DNA from: Sulfitobacter sp. D7
Lineage (GTDB): Bacteria > Pseudomonadota > Alphaproteobacteria > Rhodobacterales > Rhodobacteraceae
Assembly (NCBI RefSeq): GCF_003611275.1
Contig: NZ_CP020694.1
Location: 1,674,001 to 1,738,000, forward strand
Reading direction: 5' to 3'
Length of the DNA: 64,000 bases
Each line of letters opens with the position of its first letter. Position 1 is the first letter of the stretch. This document shows, piece by piece, positions 39,736-50,223 of this stretch. The position numbers were made by a program, and so were the translations under genes. Below the pieces are notes generated by a model, which saw only the letters and a program-made list of their open reading frames with translations, did not search any database and had not been told where the DNA came from.

Positions 39736-40269
39736 TCAGTCCTTGCCGCGGTAGGGCTCGACATATTGCAGCGCCATGTCCCACGGGAAGAAGATCCACG
39801 TGTCTTGGCTGACGCCGGTGATGAAAGTATCGACCTGCGGCTCGCCTTCGGGCTTGGCATAGACGGTGGCGAAATGGGCGTTGGGGTAAAGTTCGCGCAC
39901 CAGTTCAATGGTCTTGCCGCTGTCGACCAGATCATCGACGATCAGGATGCCGGTGCCATCGCCCATCATCTCAGCGTCGGGGGATTTCAGGACCTTGGCC
40001 TCGCGGCGCTGGTCGGCGGCGCCGCCGCCCGAATGGTAGGACATGACCGAGATCGTATCGACGGTGCGGATATCCAACTCACGCGCGACGATCATCGCGG
40101 GGGCCATGCCGCCGCGGGTGATCGCCACCACGGCACGCCACGCGCCATCGTCGGGACCAAGACCATCGAGCCGCCACGCCAGCGCACGGCTGTCGCGGTG
40201 GATCTGATCCCAGGAGATGTGAAAGCCCTTTTCATGGGGCAGGCGCGAGGCGTCCTTGGATTTGGTCAT
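39736..40269 (-). CDS. gpt: Xanthine phosphoribosyltransferase
   Basis: 177 residues. It salvages xanthine and guanine with PRPP. The PRPP loop is [13 protein letters not shown], and [16 protein letters not shown] is the N-terminal signature. The C-terminal [11 protein letters not shown] is the base-recognition hood. It follows fabI on the same strand after a GC-rich hairpin. Confidence 0.94.
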   Translation of the reverse strand: MTKSKDASRLPHEKGFHISWDQIHRDSRALAWRLDGLGPDDGAWRAVVAITRGGMAPAMIVARELDIRTVDTISVMSYHSGGGAADQRREAKVLKSPDAEMMGDGTGILIVDDLVDSGKTIELVRELYPNAHFATVYAKPEGEPQVDTFITGVSQDTWIFFPWDMALQYVEPYRGKD

Positions 40270-40290
40270 GATGGTCCTTTGCAGCAGCTG

Positions 40291-40306
40291 GCGCGGGCAC
40301 CCGCGC
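40291..40306 (-). terminator. GC-rich hairpin between fabI and gpt
   Basis: GCGCGGG, two bases, GCCCGCGC-type complement: a perfect 7-bp stem 17 nt past the fabI stop. There is no T-run, so it may only attenuate transcription. Confidence 0.35.
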
Positions 40307-40323
40307 GAATTAATTTGGGCGGC

Positions 40324-41130
40324 TTATTCCTTGGACATGTCGGGCGCGTCAACCGCCTTCATGCCGACAACGTGATAGCCCGCGTCGACATGCAGGTTCT
40401 CTCCCGTGGTGCCGCTGCCCAGATCCGACAGCAGGAAGAGGGCGGCCTTGCCGACATCCTCGGTCGTGACATTGCGGCGCAGGGGGGAGTTGTACTCGTT
40501 CCATTTCATGATGTAGCGGAAATCACCGATGCCGGAGGCCGCCAGCGTCTTGATCGGCCCCGCCGAGATCGCGTTGACGCGAATGCCGTCCTTGCCCAGA
40601 TCTTCGGCAAGGTATTTAACGCTCGCCTCCAACGCGGCCTTGGCCACACCCATCACATTATAATGCGGCATCACCTTTTCGGCGCCGTAGTAGGTCAGCG
40701 TCAGGGCGCTGGCACCGGGCGACATCATCTTTTCCGCGCGCTGCATCACGGCGGTGAAGGAATATACCGAGATATCCATCGACATGGCGAAGTTGCCGCG
40801 GCTGGTGTCGACGTAGCGGCCCCGCAGTTCCCCCTTGTCGGAAAAGCCGATGGCGTGAACGATGAAATCAAGCCCGTCCCAGCGTTCTTTCAGCCCATCA
40901 AACATCGCGTCGATCGAGGCTTCGTCGCCGACGTCGCAGGGCAGAACGATGTCGCTGCCAAGCTGCTCGGCCAATGGCCCCACACGTTTCTTGAGCGCGT
41001 CACCTTGGTAGGAAAAGGCAAGTTCCGCCCCCGCATCGGCCAGCGCTTTGGCCACGCCCCATGCGATGGATTTGTCATTCGCCAGACCCATGATGAGCCC
41101 GCGCTTGCCCCGCATCAATTCGTTTCCCAT
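40324..41130 (-). CDS. fabI: Enoyl-[acyl-carrier-protein] reductase (NADH) FabI
   Basis: 268 residues. It does the last step of fatty-acid elongation and is the triclosan target. The cofactor motif is GLANDKSIAWGVAKAL. The catalytic Tyr-x6-Lys is YNVMGVAK. ISAGPIKTLAASGI is the substrate-loop region. It diverges from pdxH across 238 nt. Confidence 0.96.
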   Translation of the reverse strand: MGNELMRGKRGLIMGLANDKSIAWGVAKALADAGAELAFSYQGDALKKRVGPLAEQLGSDIVLPCDVGDEASIDAMFDGLKERWDGLDFIVHAIGFSDKGELRGRYVDTSRGNFAMSMDISVYSFTAVMQRAEKMMSPGASALTLTYYGAEKVMPHYNVMGVAKAALEASVKYLAEDLGKDGIRVNAISAGPIKTLAASGIGDFRYIMKWNEYNSPLRRNVTTEDVGKAALFLLSDLGSGTTGENLHVDAGYHVVGMKAVDAPDMSKE

Positions 41131-41368
41131 TCCGCCGCCTTGTCTATGTTCCGTTTAGGTTGTCTTGGTCTAGGCGATTGCAGCGCGGCCATCAAGACTG
41201 CACAGGCGGCTTCACCCCCGTGATTTGCCATAAGATCGGCGGCTAACTGACGGAAATCGGGTAAGGTTGTCCTTTGAGTTGCCGATCGTTAACAAATGTC
41301 TTAGCGAATAACTCAGACTCCGGCGAAGAACCGGTTACGGGCTCGAACACTCTAGGAGGGGATGCCGA

Positions 41369-41974
41369 ATGGAAACGCGGACTGGTATATTTGCGGGGGA
41401 CGATCCCTTTGCGATTGCGCAGCGTTGGCTTTCCGAAGCAGACACGAGTGAGCCGAATGACCCCAACGCCATCGCGCTGAGCACGGTAGATTCGCAAGGG
41501 CTGCCAAACGCCCGCATGGTGCTGTTGAAAGAGATCGAACCGGACGCCTTTGTCTTTTACACCAATTACGAAAGCCAAAAGGCTCAAGAGCTGGATGGCG
41601 CGGGCAAGGCGGCTTTTGTCATGCATTGGAAATCATTGCGCCGTCAGGTGCGGGTGCGCGGGCTGATTAGCCGCGAAGACGGGCCAAAGGCCGATGACTA
41701 CTACGCATCGCGCTCGCTCAAGAGCCGTTTGGGGGCTTGGGCCTCGCGCCAATCGCAGCCTCTGTCGGGGCGCGGGGCGTTGATGGCCGAAGTCGCCAAA
41801 GTGACCGCGCAGCAGGGGGTGAACCCTAAACGTCCGCCGTTCTGGGGCGGATACCGGATCACCCCGCTGGAAATCGAATTCTGGGCAGATGGCGAATTCC
41901 GCCTGCATGACCGTTTTCAATGGCGCCGCGCGGATGCCGCAGCGCCCTGGGCCGTCACACGGCTCAATCCTTGA
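41369..41974 (+). CDS. pdxH: Pyridoxamine 5'-phosphate oxidase
   Basis: 201 residues. It makes PLP using FMN and oxygen. [23 protein letters not shown] and [13 protein letters not shown] are FMN-binding blocks; [14 protein letters not shown] and the C-terminal arginine-rich end bind substrate. The ATG follows CTAGGAGGGG, a strong ribosome site. The cold-shock gene follows after 20 nt. Confidence 0.96.
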   Translation: METRTGIFAGDDPFAIAQRWLSEADTSEPNDPNAIALSTVDSQGLPNARMVLLKEIEPDAFVFYTNYESQKAQELDGAGKAAFVMHWKSLRRQVRVRGLISREDGPKADDYYASRSLKSRLGAWASRQSQPLSGRGALMAEVAKVTAQQGVNPKRPPFWGGYRITPLEIEFWADGEFRLHDRFQWRRADAAAPWAVTRLNP

Positions 41975-41994
41975 TAGGACGGCACGGATTAGCG

Positions 41995-42543
41995 ATGAAA
42001 GATGTGTCTGATACCCAACCGGCAGAAACGCCGGGGCTAAACGATCCCCTTGAGGGCGTGGTCAAATGGTTCGATCCGCTCAAAGGCTTCGGCTTTGTCG
42101 TGGCCGATGCGGGCGGGGCCGACATATTACTGCACGTCAATGTTCTGCGCAATTTCGGCCAAAGCTCTGTCGCTGATGGGGCCCGGGTGACGGTGCGGGT
42201 GCAGCAGACCGATCGCGGCGCGCAGGCGGTCGAGGTGCTTGCCGTCACGCCCCCCAGTGAGCCGCCCGCCGCCGTGGTCGAATTCGCAGGATTTGACCCC
42301 GATCAACTTGCCGCCGCCGAGTTCGAGCCCGCCCGTGTGAAATGGTTCGACAAGGCCAAGGGTTTTGGGTTTGCAAATGTCTTTGGCTGCGCGGAAGATG
42401 TGTTTCTGCATATCGATGTACTGCGCCAATCCGGACTTTGTGATTTGCAACCGGGCGAAGCGCTTGCCATGCGGGTGATTGTTGGCGATCGGGGCCATCT
42501 GGCGGCGGAGGTAAGTTCATGGGACGCGGTGATAGACGGCTGA
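41995..42543 (+). CDS. Double cold-shock-domain protein
   Basis: 182 residues from ATG 41995. Two cold-shock domains: GVVKWFDPLKGFGFVVAD with ILLHVNVL (about 18-85), and RVKWFDKAKGFGFANVF with VFLHIDVL (about 113-180). Each keeps RNP1 (KGFGF) and RNP2 (aromatic-LH). It binds single-stranded RNA or DNA as a chaperone. Two-domain CSPs are common in alphaproteobacteria. It overlaps the DUF192 gene by 25 nt. Confidence 0.93.
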   Translation: MKDVSDTQPAETPGLNDPLEGVVKWFDPLKGFGFVVADAGGADILLHVNVLRNFGQSSVADGARVTVRVQQTDRGAQAVEVLAVTPPSEPPAAVVEFAGFDPDQLAAAEFEPARVKWFDKAKGFGFANVFGCAEDVFLHIDVLRQSGLCDLQPGEALAMRVIVGDRGHLAAEVSSWDAVIDG

Positions 42544-43025
42544 ATGTACGACATCTGACAGGGCAAATTGCAGGGGCGGCGCTTGCCAGCCTGCTGCTGA
42601 CCGGTGCGGCGCTGGCCGAGGTCTGTCGCGCCGATAGCGTGAGCCTGCGGGGCGACTGGGGCAAGGCGCGGTTCTCCGTCGAAGTGGCGGATGACACGGC
42701 GGAACGCGCCAAGGGGCTGATGCACCGGCGCTCTCTGCCGCTGAGTGCGGGGATGCTCTTTATCTATGAGACCCCCCAACCGCTGAGCTTTTGGATGCGC
42801 AACACGCTGATCCCGCTCGACCTGTTGTTCATCGACGAGAGAGGCGTGGTGCAGAAAATTCACCACTCCGCCAAACCACTGGATGAGACACCGATTCCGG
42901 GCGGGGATGATCTGCTGTCGGTCTTGGAGATTAATGGCGGTCTGGCGAAACGTCTGGGCATCACCGAAGGCAGCGAAATCCGCCATCCGGCCTTTGCTGG
43001 GAACACCCCGGCCTGGCCTTGCTAA
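42519..43025 (+). CDS. DUF192 family exported protein
   Basis: 168 residues. A signal peptide (about 1-33, AALASLLLTGAALA) precedes the DUF192 domain: KGLMHRRSLPLSAGMLFIYE, SFWMRNTLIPLDLLFID and VLEINGGLAKRLGI. The function of the family is not settled. The start lies inside the cold-shock gene; no in-frame ATG follows before the signal peptide, which supports it. Confidence 0.87.
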   Translation: MGRGDRRLNVRHLTGQIAGAALASLLLTGAALAEVCRADSVSLRGDWGKARFSVEVADDTAERAKGLMHRRSLPLSAGMLFIYETPQPLSFWMRNTLIPLDLLFIDERGVVQKIHHSAKPLDETPIPGGDDLLSVLEINGGLAKRLGITEGSEIRHPAFAGNTPAWPC

Positions 43026-43102
43026 AGACTTCGTCGTTTTTCTGAGTTTAAGGTCATTCGGGGCTTTTCAATCGGCGGGCTTATGGCTAAAGAAGCCCCA
43101 GT

Positions 43103-43179
43103 CGGAGCGTGGCGCAGCCTGGTAGCGCACCTGTTTTGGGTACAGGGGGTCGGAGGTTCGAATCCTCTCGCTCCGACCA
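43103..43179 (+). tRNA. tRNA-Pro (anticodon TGG)
   Basis: 77 nt with an encoded CCA. The acceptor arms CGGAGCG and CGCTCCG pair perfectly. The D arm, the anticodon loop TTTGGGT (TGG at positions 34-36) and the T arm GGTTCGAATCC are all canonical. Confidence 0.97.
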
Positions 43180-43643
43180 CTTTCTTCCAGTCTTGAGATT
43201 ATCTCAGTCCTTAGCGATCTAGGGGCTGTATCGGCTGGAATATTTCCATTCTGCACAAGATATAGTGTCTGCCGCCTGTGCTTTGGCAGATTTGCGCCAA
43301 TGCCTGCGAAGACCGTGATGATTCTGTCGCGGTTTTGCATTGAGCTGACGGGCAGGGGCGCTGGACCGCCTTTGGCGGCGATGTGCGGCCAGCTTCGGCG
43401 AGGCTGTCGCCCTCACAGGCGTCTCGGCCTGTGGATGAATTCGACCAATCCCTCAAGCACCGCCCCTAACTCTGCCGGGGCAATGGATTATTTGGAATTC
43501 AACGCTGCACCGGGCTTGCGGGTATCTTTGGGGATATCCTGAGGCTGAATCACTTCGCGCGCGGATGGCGCAAATAGGGGCGCATCGGTCAACTGTCTTG
43601 CCGGAAATAAAACGTAAAAAAACCGTTGACCGATTAGGTCTAT
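43180..43643. other. Non-coding stretch after tRNA-Pro
   Basis: 464 nt without a supportable gene. Short open frames exist on both strands, but none has a ribosome site or recognisable protein. The site downstream of a tRNA is a usual integration point, but I see no integrase and no repeat of the tRNA 3' end. Confidence 0.5.
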
Positions 43644-43690
43644 CTACGTCAGTTTGTGGGGGTCAAGTAGAGCGCCACAAGATGTTGTGT
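43644..43690 (+). promoter_or_regulatory. Probable tandem NrdR boxes upstream of nrdJ
   Basis: CCACAAGATGTTGTGT (43675-43690) matches the palindromic NrdR box (acaCwAtATaTwGtgt) at about 13 of 16 positions. Exactly 31 nt upstream, 43644-43659 keeps the right half-site (TTTGTG), and tandem NrdR boxes are usually about three helical turns apart. It lies about 190 nt before the nrdJ ATG. Confidence 0.55.
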
Positions 43691-43876
43691 GTAACGCAGC
43701 CGGCGCTTTGGCAGTGGGGACAGAATACAAGCACCAGTGTTTCAATGGGATTCCAGCCGCCCGCGCCAGCAGGTGGCACGGCGAAGCTCTGTCCAAACTG
43801 CCAACAAGCGGGGGGAGACGGTCTGCTTAGAGCGGGTCGGCTTAGGATTTTAAAAGTTTGGAAAAGGGCAGCGACG

Positions 43877-46800
43877 ATGAAGATTGAACGGAATTTCACC
43901 AAAGCCGGGCAGGACGCCTATGCGGATTTGGACTTTGTCACCACGGTGTCAGAGATCCGCAACCCTGACGGTTCGGTGGTGTTCAAGCTCGACAACGTCG
44001 AAGTCCCGAAATCCTGGAGCCAGGTCGCAAGCGACGTGATCGCGCAGAAGTATTTCCGCAAAGCGGGCGTGCCAAGCGCCACGCGCCGCGTCAAAGAAAA
44101 GGGCGTGCCGGAGTTCCTCTGGCGCTCGGTCCCCGCCGAGGGCGCCGAGATGGGGGGGGAAACCTCTTCCAAGCAGGTCTTTGACCGTCTGGCGGGCGCT
44201 TGGGCCTATTGGGGCTGGAAGGGCGGTTATTTCTCGACCGAAGAAGACGCCCGCGCCTATTACGACGAAATGCGCCACATGTTGGCCAGCCAGCGCGCGG
44301 CCCCCAATAGCCCGCAATGGTTCAACACCGGGTTGCACTGGGCCTACGGCATCGATGGCCCGGCGCAGGGGCATTACTACGTCGACTACAAGACCGGGAA
44401 ACTGACCCGTTCGAAGTCTTCCTATGAGCACCCGCAGCCCCATGCCTGCTTTATCCAGTCAGTTGCCGACGATCTGGTGGGCGACGGCGGTATTATGGAC
44501 CTCTGGGTCCGTGAAGCGCGGCTTTTCAAATACGGCTCAGGCACGGGCACCAACTTTTCATCGCTCCGCGGAGAGGGCGAGAAGCTGTCGGGCGGCGGCA
44601 AGTCGTCGGGTTTGATGGGGTTCCTCAAGATCGGGGACCGCGCCGCTGGCGCCATCAAATCCGGCGGCACCACCCGTCGCGCGGCCAAGATGGTGATCGT
44701 CGACGCCGACCACCCCGATATCGAAGATTTCATCAACTGGAAGGTGCTCGAAGAGCAAAAGGTGGCGAGCATCGTCGCTGGCTCCAAAATGCATGAGCAG
44801 AAGCTGAACCTGTTGTTCGACGCGATCAAGGCATGGGACGGCGCCGAGGCGGATGCCTACGACCCGGCTAAGAACGACCAGCTGAAGGCCGCGATCCGCG
44901 AGGCCAAAAAGGTCGCGATCCCCGAGACCTACGTCAAGCGCGTGCTGGATTATGCCAAACAGGGCCACACCGGCATCGAATTCCCGACCTATGACACCGA
45001 TTGGGACTCTGAGGCGTACAACTCGGTCTCGGGCCAGAACTCCAACAACTCGATCCGGGTCACCAACGCCTTCCTCAAGGCGGTGGAAAAGGACGCCGAT
45101 TGGGAATTGATCAGCCGCACCGAAAACCGTGTGGTGAAAACCATCCGGGCCCGCGATCTTTGGGATCAGGTCGGCCATGCCGCATGGGCCTGCGCCGATC
45201 CGGGGATCCAGTACCACGACACGGTGAACGACTGGCACACTTGCCCCGAAGACGGTGCGATCCGCGGCTCGAACCCCTGTTCGGAATACATGTTCCTTGA
45301 TGACACGGCCTGCAACTTGGCGTCGATGAACCTGCTGACCTTCCTCAAGGACGGCGTTTTTCAGGTCGAGGATTACATGCATGCCTCGCGTCTGTGGACC
45401 GTGACGCTTGAGATCAGCGTGATGATGGCGCAGTTCCCCTCCAAAGAGATCGCGCAGCGGTCTTATGACTTCCGCACGCTGGGGCTTGGCTATGCGAACA
45501 TCGGCGGGCTGCTGATGAACATGGGCTATTCCTACGACAGTGACGAGGGCCGTGCCCTTGGCGGGGCGTTGACCGCGATCATGACCGGCGTGGCCTATGC
45601 AACGTCGGCGGAAATGGCGGGCGAACTGGGGGCCTTTCCGGGCTATGCCAAGAACGCTGAGCATATGCTGCGCGTCATCCGCAACCACCGCACCGCCGCC
45701 TATGGCAAGGCGGATGGCTATGAGCAGCTTTCGGTCACGCCAGTCCCGCTGGATCATGGCAATTGCCCACAGGCCGGGTTGGTCGACATCGCCAAATCCT
45801 GTTGGGACGAGGCGCTGAAACTGGGTGAGGTGCATGGCTACCGCAACGCCCAGACCTCTGTCATCGCGCCCACCGGCACCATCGGTCTGGTGATGGATTG
45901 TGACACCACGGGGATCGAGCCGGACTTCGCGCTGGTGAAATTCAAGAAACTCGCCGGGGGCGGGTACTTTAAGATCATCAACCAATCCGTGCCCGCAGCG
46001 CTTGAGAAACTCGGCTACGGGTCGGCCCAGATCGAAGAGATCGTCAGCTACGCCGTGGGCCATGGCACCATCGGCAACGCGCCTGCGATCAACCATACCA
46101 CGCTGGCGGGCCACGGCTTTGGCGCGAATGAGTTGGCCAAGGTAGATGCCGCGCTGAAGCAGGCATTTGATATCCGTTTCGTGTTCAACCAATGGACGCT
46201 GGGCGAGGCGTTCTGCACGCAGGTGCTGGGCATCCCGACCGAAAAGCTGAACGACCCGACCTTCGATCTGCTCCGCTCCCTCGGTTTCAGCAAGGCGGAT
46301 ATCGAAGCGGCCAATGACCACGTCTGCGGCACCATGACGCTGGAAGGCGCGCCGCACCTCAAGGCCGAGCATTACGGCATCTTCGATTGTGCCAACCCCT
46401 GCGGCAAGAAGGGCAAACGCTATCTGTCGGTCAACAGCCACATCCATATGATGGCGGCGGCTCAGAGCTTCATCTCGGGGGCGATCTCCAAGACGATCAA
46501 CATGCCGAATGACGCCACCATCGAGGACTGCCAAAAGGCCTATGAGCTAAGCTGGTCCTTGGGGATCAAAGCCAATGCGCTTTACCGCGACGGTTCAAAG
46601 CTGAGCCAGCCGCTGGCGGCCGCGCTGGTCGAAGACGACGATGACGCCGCCGAAACGCTGGAAAGCGGCAACGCGCATGAGAAAGCCGCCGTGTTGGCCG
46701 AGAAGATCGTCGAAAAGGTGATCGTCAAAGAGATCATCAAATCGCACCGCGAGAAGATGCCGCAGCGCCGCAAGGGCTATACCCAGAAGGCGAATGTCGG

Positions 46801-47533
46801 CGGGCATAAGGTCTATCTGCGCACCGGCGAATACGAAGATGGCAAGCTGGGTGAAATCTTCATCGACATGCACAAGGAAGGCGCGGGTTTCCGGGCGATG
46901 ATGAACAACTTCGCCATCGCGGTTTCCGTGGGCCTGCAATACGGCGTGCCGCTGGAGGAGTTCGTCGACGCCTTCACCTTCACCAAATTCGAGCCCGCGG
47001 GCATGGTGCAGGGCAACGACAGCATCAAACAGGCGACCTCGATCCTTGACTATGTGTTCCGCGAACTCGCCGTGTCCTACCTCGACCGGACCGATCTGGC
47101 GCATGTGAAGCCTGAAGGCGCGACCTTTGACGATCTGGGTCGAGGTGAGGAAGAGAACCTTGGCAATGTGAGCGAGTTGAGTGAGAACGCGGCGAATAAA
47201 TCGCTTGAGGTGCTCAAGCAAATCAGCTCGTCCGGGTATCTGCGCAACCGCCTGCCGCAAGATCTTGTGGTGCTGCAAGGCGGGCAAAGCGCGGACACAG
47301 ATGCGGGCCTGCAGGGCCTCGCGCCACAGATCAGCAGCAGCGGTGACATGGCCTTGGCGGTGAAATCCTCCACTGCTGTCAGTTCCGGCGGGGTCAGCCT
47401 TGATGCACGGGCCAAGGCCAAGATGCAGGGCTACGAAGGCGAAGCCTGCGGCGAATGCGGCAACTATACGCTGGTTCGCAACGGCACCTGCATGAAGTGC
47501 AACACCTGCGGCGGCACCAGCGGCTGTAGCTAA
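43877..47533 (+). CDS. nrdJ: Vitamin B12-dependent ribonucleoside-diphosphate reductase (class II)
   Basis: 1218 residues from ATG 43877 ([15 protein letters not shown]). It reduces ribonucleotides using adenosylcobalamin. Active-site features are [36 protein letters not shown] (Asn-Cys-Glu type radical site) and [20 protein letters not shown]. The C-terminal cysteine cluster [10 protein letters not shown]...[13 protein letters not shown] transfers reducing power. The frame is open 104 codons upstream, but that region contains the NrdR boxes and no family match. Probable NrdR control is upstream and a terminator follows. Confidence 0.97.
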   Translation: MKIERNFTKAGQDAYADLDFVTTVSEIRNPDGSVVFKLDNVEVPKSWSQVASDVIAQKYFRKAGVPSATRRVKEKGVPEFLWRSVPAEGAEMGGETSSKQVFDRLAGAWAYWGWKGGYFSTEEDARAYYDEMRHMLASQRAAPNSPQWFNTGLHWAYGIDGPAQGHYYVDYKTGKLTRSKSSYEHPQPHACFIQSVADDLVGDGGIMDLWVREARLFKYGSGTGTNFSSLRGEGEKLSGGGKSSGLMGFLKIGDRAAGAIKSGGTTRRAAKMVIVDADHPDIEDFINWKVLEEQKVASIVAGSKMHEQKLNLLFDAIKAWDGAEADAYDPAKNDQLKAAIREAKKVAIPETYVKRVLDYAKQGHTGIEFPTYDTDWDSEAYNSVSGQNSNNSIRVTNAFLKAVEKDADWELISRTENRVVKTIRARDLWDQVGHAAWACADPGIQYHDTVNDWHTCPEDGAIRGSNPCSEYMFLDDTACNLASMNLLTFLKDGVFQVEDYMHASRLWTVTLEISVMMAQFPSKEIAQRSYDFRTLGLGYANIGGLLMNMGYSYDSDEGRALGGALTAIMTGVAYATSAEMAGELGAFPGYAKNAEHMLRVIRNHRTAAYGKADGYEQLSVTPVPLDHGNCPQAGLVDIAKSCWDEALKLGEVHGYRNAQTSVIAPTGTIGLVMDCDTTGIEPDFALVKFKKLAGGGYFKIINQSVPAALEKLGYGSAQIEEIVSYAVGHGTIGNAPAINHTTLAGHGFGANELAKVDAALKQAFDIRFVFNQWTLGEAFCTQVLGIPTEKLNDPTFDLLRSLGFSKADIEAANDHVCGTMTLEGAPHLKAEHYGIFDCANPCGKKGKRYLSVNSHIHMMAAAQSFISGAISKTINMPNDATIEDCQKAYELSWSLGIKANALYRDGSKLSQPLAAALVEDDDDAAETLESGNAHEKAAVLAEKIVEKVIVKEIIKSHREKMPQRRKGYTQKANVGGHKVYLRTGEYEDGKLGEIFIDMHKEGAGFRAMMNNFAIAVSVGLQYGVPLEEFVDAFTFTKFEPAGMVQGNDSIKQATSILDYVFRELAVSYLDRTDLAHVKPEGATFDDLGRGEEENLGNVSELSENAANKSLEVLKQISSSGYLRNRLPQDLVVLQGGQSADTDAGLQGLAPQISSSGDMALAVKSSTAVSSGGVSLDARAKAKMQGYEGEACGECGNYTLVRNGTCMKCNTCGGTSGCS

Positions 47534-47899
47534 ACGGGGTTGTGGCGCTCATTTTGATGTGCCAAGCATATTAAGCCCATTTGTGGACGTTTGACGCCCA
47601 TAGGCAAACACATTAGCGCCCAACCTTTGGTAAGCTATTGTTTTTAAGAAGGAAGCCGGATCTTTGTAGGTCTGGCTTTTCTTTGCACGTTTAGAGCACT
47701 TACTCATCTGTTCGAAACTACTTGTCTCCTCCTGAAACTTCGGCGACGAGCCGCGTCCCGTATCATCGAATACATTACTTCCGACCCAGAGCGGCGTTTC
47801 GTAGATTTCTTAAGATCCTGCGACAGCCCCCCGCTCTGCGGACATTTGCTTCCGTGATCAGTGCTTGTATCATCTACCGCAGTTCAAAGAGGTATTCAC
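47534..47899. other. Non-coding boundary between nrdJ and the accessory island
   Basis: 366 nt with no gene. Base composition shifts towards AT here. It contains the nrdJ terminator and, further on, the promoter of the first island gene. Confidence 0.5.
47654..47682 (+). terminator. Probable nrdJ terminator
   Basis: AGCCGGATC, loop TTTGTA, GGTCTGGCT (9 bp with two G-T pairs) is followed by TTTTC, 120 nt past the nrdJ stop. Confidence 0.5.
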
Positions 47900-48235
47900 A
47901 TGGAGCGCGAACTCAGCTTTGCTATTTCCAACGCCTCGCAGCGCAACCTTGAGAATAGGGTTCCATTTAAAATGGAGATCTACGAATTCGAAGGCGGGGA
48001 CGGTTGGTCGCTGGAAGTTGTGACCGAAGACGGGACATCCATTGTTTGGAAGAACTCTTGGAAGATGACCGAGTCGCATATCAAGAGGCAGTTAGCACCA
48101 TTCGCAGTGAAGCCCGCTATGATCGGGACGCGTGCTGATCTGCAGATTATCTCAAAATCCTTCTTCAGTGGGATGCTCAACCAAGAACAAATTGAAGGCA
48201 CTACCTTTGCTGTTCGAAAAAGATCTTTGGTTTAG
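47900..48235 (+). CDS. Unrecognised 111-residue protein
   Basis: Start MERELSFAISNASQRN at ATG 47900 after AAAGAGGTATTCAC; the upstream in-frame extension lacks a ribosome site. There is no signal peptide or membrane segment. The middle (MEIYEFEGGDGWSLEVV, then TSIVWKNSW) looks like a short beta-rich domain, followed by a basic helical stretch. It lies 9 nt before the next gene, so the pair is an operon. GC is lower than in the core genes. I do not recognise the family. Confidence 0.7.
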   Translation: MERELSFAISNASQRNLENRVPFKMEIYEFEGGDGWSLEVVTEDGTSIVWKNSWKMTESHIKRQLAPFAVKPAMIGTRADLQIISKSFFSGMLNQEQIEGTTFAVRKRSLV

Positions 48236-48244
48236 GGCTTTGTT

Positions 48245-49278
48245 ATGTGGGAAAAACGCACTCATCGCACAGTAGAAGGGACAGCAAGACCACTGCGCGT
48301 GGCTTATCTCGTTGATTTGAAGACGTGCGAGGACCTTTTGATTGATGAGATCATTGCAGAGAGTTTTAGTCGCTGGTCCGGTCGGCGTACCCCGATTATC
48401 TTAGCTTCCTCTGATGGAGTTGACCCCGCTTATGTGTCGTGGTTGCACGCGTTCGACGCAGACATAATCTACAGTTTTGCTGATCTGACTGACGATGCCA
48501 TCGCCTTGCTAGACGAAAAGTTTGCGCCAGGAATCCTTCAACATCACGAAGACCGATATAGCGATCCTGAAGGCGACCGCCGATATCGCATTGAGCTTCC
48601 GATTCAAGGTTTGTCATGCCTGTCAGTTCTGCCGATGTTTGCCAGCCGTCGTTGGGGTTTCGGCGATAAACCGCGAGACATTGTGAGCTTTGACAAGTCT
48701 TGGGACGATTCTGAGGATCCCTTTATTCGCGAGAATTTTGGTTTCATCTCGACCAGCTTTCGCAATGGCCAACTGGCTGATTCAGCTCCTGAGTTGTTTA
48801 AGTGCTTGACGTTGATTTCAAAGAAAGCCTTGGAAAATCGCCAATACGGAAAGAGCGAACACGCCAAGTATGAGAATGACCCTCGCGCCCTTTTAGAAGC
48901 GCTTACTGAGCCGAGATCGGTTCTGCCGCCATCCCAGTTGTCCGAGTTATTTTGCCATTACCTCGAGCCGAAGAATTCCTTGAGCCGAAGTGGCGTCAAC
49001 ATCGTCGTGGGGGACGAAATTGCGGATCGCTTAGTGTACTGGAATGGGCACAACCGATTTCCCCGCAATGAGTTAAGCGGGATATCGTCTATTCGCATTT
49101 CGGTAGAGCAATCAAAAAATACCGAACTCCTGCGGTTGATCGGACGTGTTTTGGATAGTCGTGGGGTCAGAGGCGACCAAAACGCGCCGGTAGCTACACT
49201 TCGTTCAACCTCGCTCGATGAAAGCGAACTTGCGAAAGTTGCCGAGCGCATAAAGCCGGAGGGCAAAACGTGGAAGCG
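48245..49278 (+). pseudogene. Unrecognised protein gene, 3' end cut by an IS3-family element
   Basis: 344 native residues, then the frame runs into the IS and stops at 49321 after LLPICWTGSGVV, which is IS-encoded. The N-terminal part (RPLRVAYLVDLKTCEDLLID, then RRTPIILASSDGVDPAYVSW and DADIIYSFADLTDDAI) reads as an alternating alpha/beta Rossmann-like domain. No catalytic motif is evident. The original C-terminus may be the 96-codon fragment beyond the second IS copy at 58052. The domain order, low GC and position beside a small partner resemble defence-type pairs, but I cannot name one. Confidence 0.65.
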
Positions 49279-49317
49279 TGAGCTACTCCCCATTTGTTGG
49301 ACAGGATCTGGCGTAGT

Positions 49318-50223
49318 TTAAGCTACTCTTTGCACTTGCTGATCGTGGTTGGTTGTTTCAATTCTCTGCCAATAGACCACAGCAGGTGGTTTGCCGCCAA
49401 GGGCAGAATGCGGGCGCTTGTGGTTGTAGAACTCGATCCATTTTCTGACGCCATCTCGGGCCTCTGACCCGGTTTCCCAGGCATGCAGGTAGACGCATTC
49501 ATACTTCAGTGACCGCCACAGCCGTTCGACAAAGATATTGATCCCTTGCCCGGCAGGGTATCGCGCAGCGATGTCCCGAGAGGGGAGGAAGCGGCCCTTG
49601 CCGTCCATTGAGATGCGCACGTTTGCGCTCCGCAACCTGTTCGTCCAAGCGAAAGACGTGAACTGGCTGCCCTGGTCCGTGTTCATTATGTCTGGCGGGC
49701 CGAACTTGTGGATCGCCTCATTCAGCGCATCAACGCAGAAGCCAGCCTCCAACGTGTTCGAGATGCGCCACGCCAGAACCTTGCGCGTGTGCCAATCCAT
49801 GATGGCCACCAGATAAAGGAAGCCGCGCCGCATCGGTAGATATGTGATGTCGGCGCACCAAACTTGATTTGGCCGATCCACGCGTAGCCCCCGCAGCAGG
49901 TAGGGGTAAATCTTGTGACCCTTCGCCGCCTTGCTCGTGTTGGGTTTCTGGTAGATCGGCATGAGACCCATCAACCGCATAAGGCGTCGGATGCGCTTTT
50001 CGTTCACCAGATGCTGTTCATTGCGCAGGTGCCACGTCATTTGGCGCACACCGTAAAACGGGGTTTCCAAGAACTGCTTATCGATGACGCGCATCAGATC
50101 GAGGTTCATCTCGCTCTCACCCTTGGGTTCATAGTAAAATGACGACCGCGAGATCGACAGCAGGGAACATTGCTTGCCGACGGACAGACCCGGAATGTTC
50201 GGCTCAATCATCTTGCACCTCAC
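49318..50223 (-). CDS. IS3-family transposase OrfB (DDE integrase domain), copy 1
   Basis: 301 residues. The catalytic residues are in WCADITYLPM (D), MNTDQGSQFTS (D) and FVERLWRSLKYE (E). An N-terminal HTH_21-like region comes before residue 90. The spacing between the second D and the E is 49 residues instead of the family's 35. The frame overlaps orfA by 4 nt and is open upstream through a slippery TTTTTTG (50259-50253 on this strand), so the active product is probably an OrfAB fusion made by -1 frameshifting. Confidence 0.94.
   Translation of the reverse strand: MRCKMIEPNIPGLSVGKQCSLLSISRSSFYYEPKGESEMNLDLMRVIDKQFLETPFYGVRQMTWHLRNEQHLVNEKRIRRLMRLMGLMPIYQKPNTSKAAKGHKIYPYLLRGLRVDRPNQVWCADITYLPMRRGFLYLVAIMDWHTRKVLAWRISNTLEAGFCVDALNEAIHKFGPPDIMNTDQGSQFTSFAWTNRLRSANVRISMDGKGRFLPSRDIAARYPAGQGINIFVERLWRSLKYECVYLHAWETGSEARDGVRKWIEFYNHKRPHSALGGKPPAVVYWQRIETTNHDQQVQRVA

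Noticed and set aside
38668..41223. 851-codon open frame on the plus strand
   Set aside because: It runs antisense through three clear genes (aminotransferase, gpt, fabI) and their spacers; no family resemblance.
43103..43179. tRNA-Pro as an integration site for the accessory island
   Set aside because: nrdJ, a core gene, lies between the tRNA and the island. No integrase and no repeat of the tRNA 3' end was found.
43565..43876. 104-codon N-terminal extension of nrdJ
   Set aside because: The class II reductase starts at MKIERNF. The extension covers the likely NrdR boxes and promoter and resembles no domain despite a CPNC pair.
43180..43876. Cobalamin riboswitch upstream of nrdJ
   Set aside because: I looked for the B12 box and the conserved core and did not find either. 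A B12-dependent enzyme would also not be expected to be shut off by B12.
44558..46534. 658-codon open frame on the minus strand
   Set aside because: Antisense to nrdJ; no ribosome site or domain.
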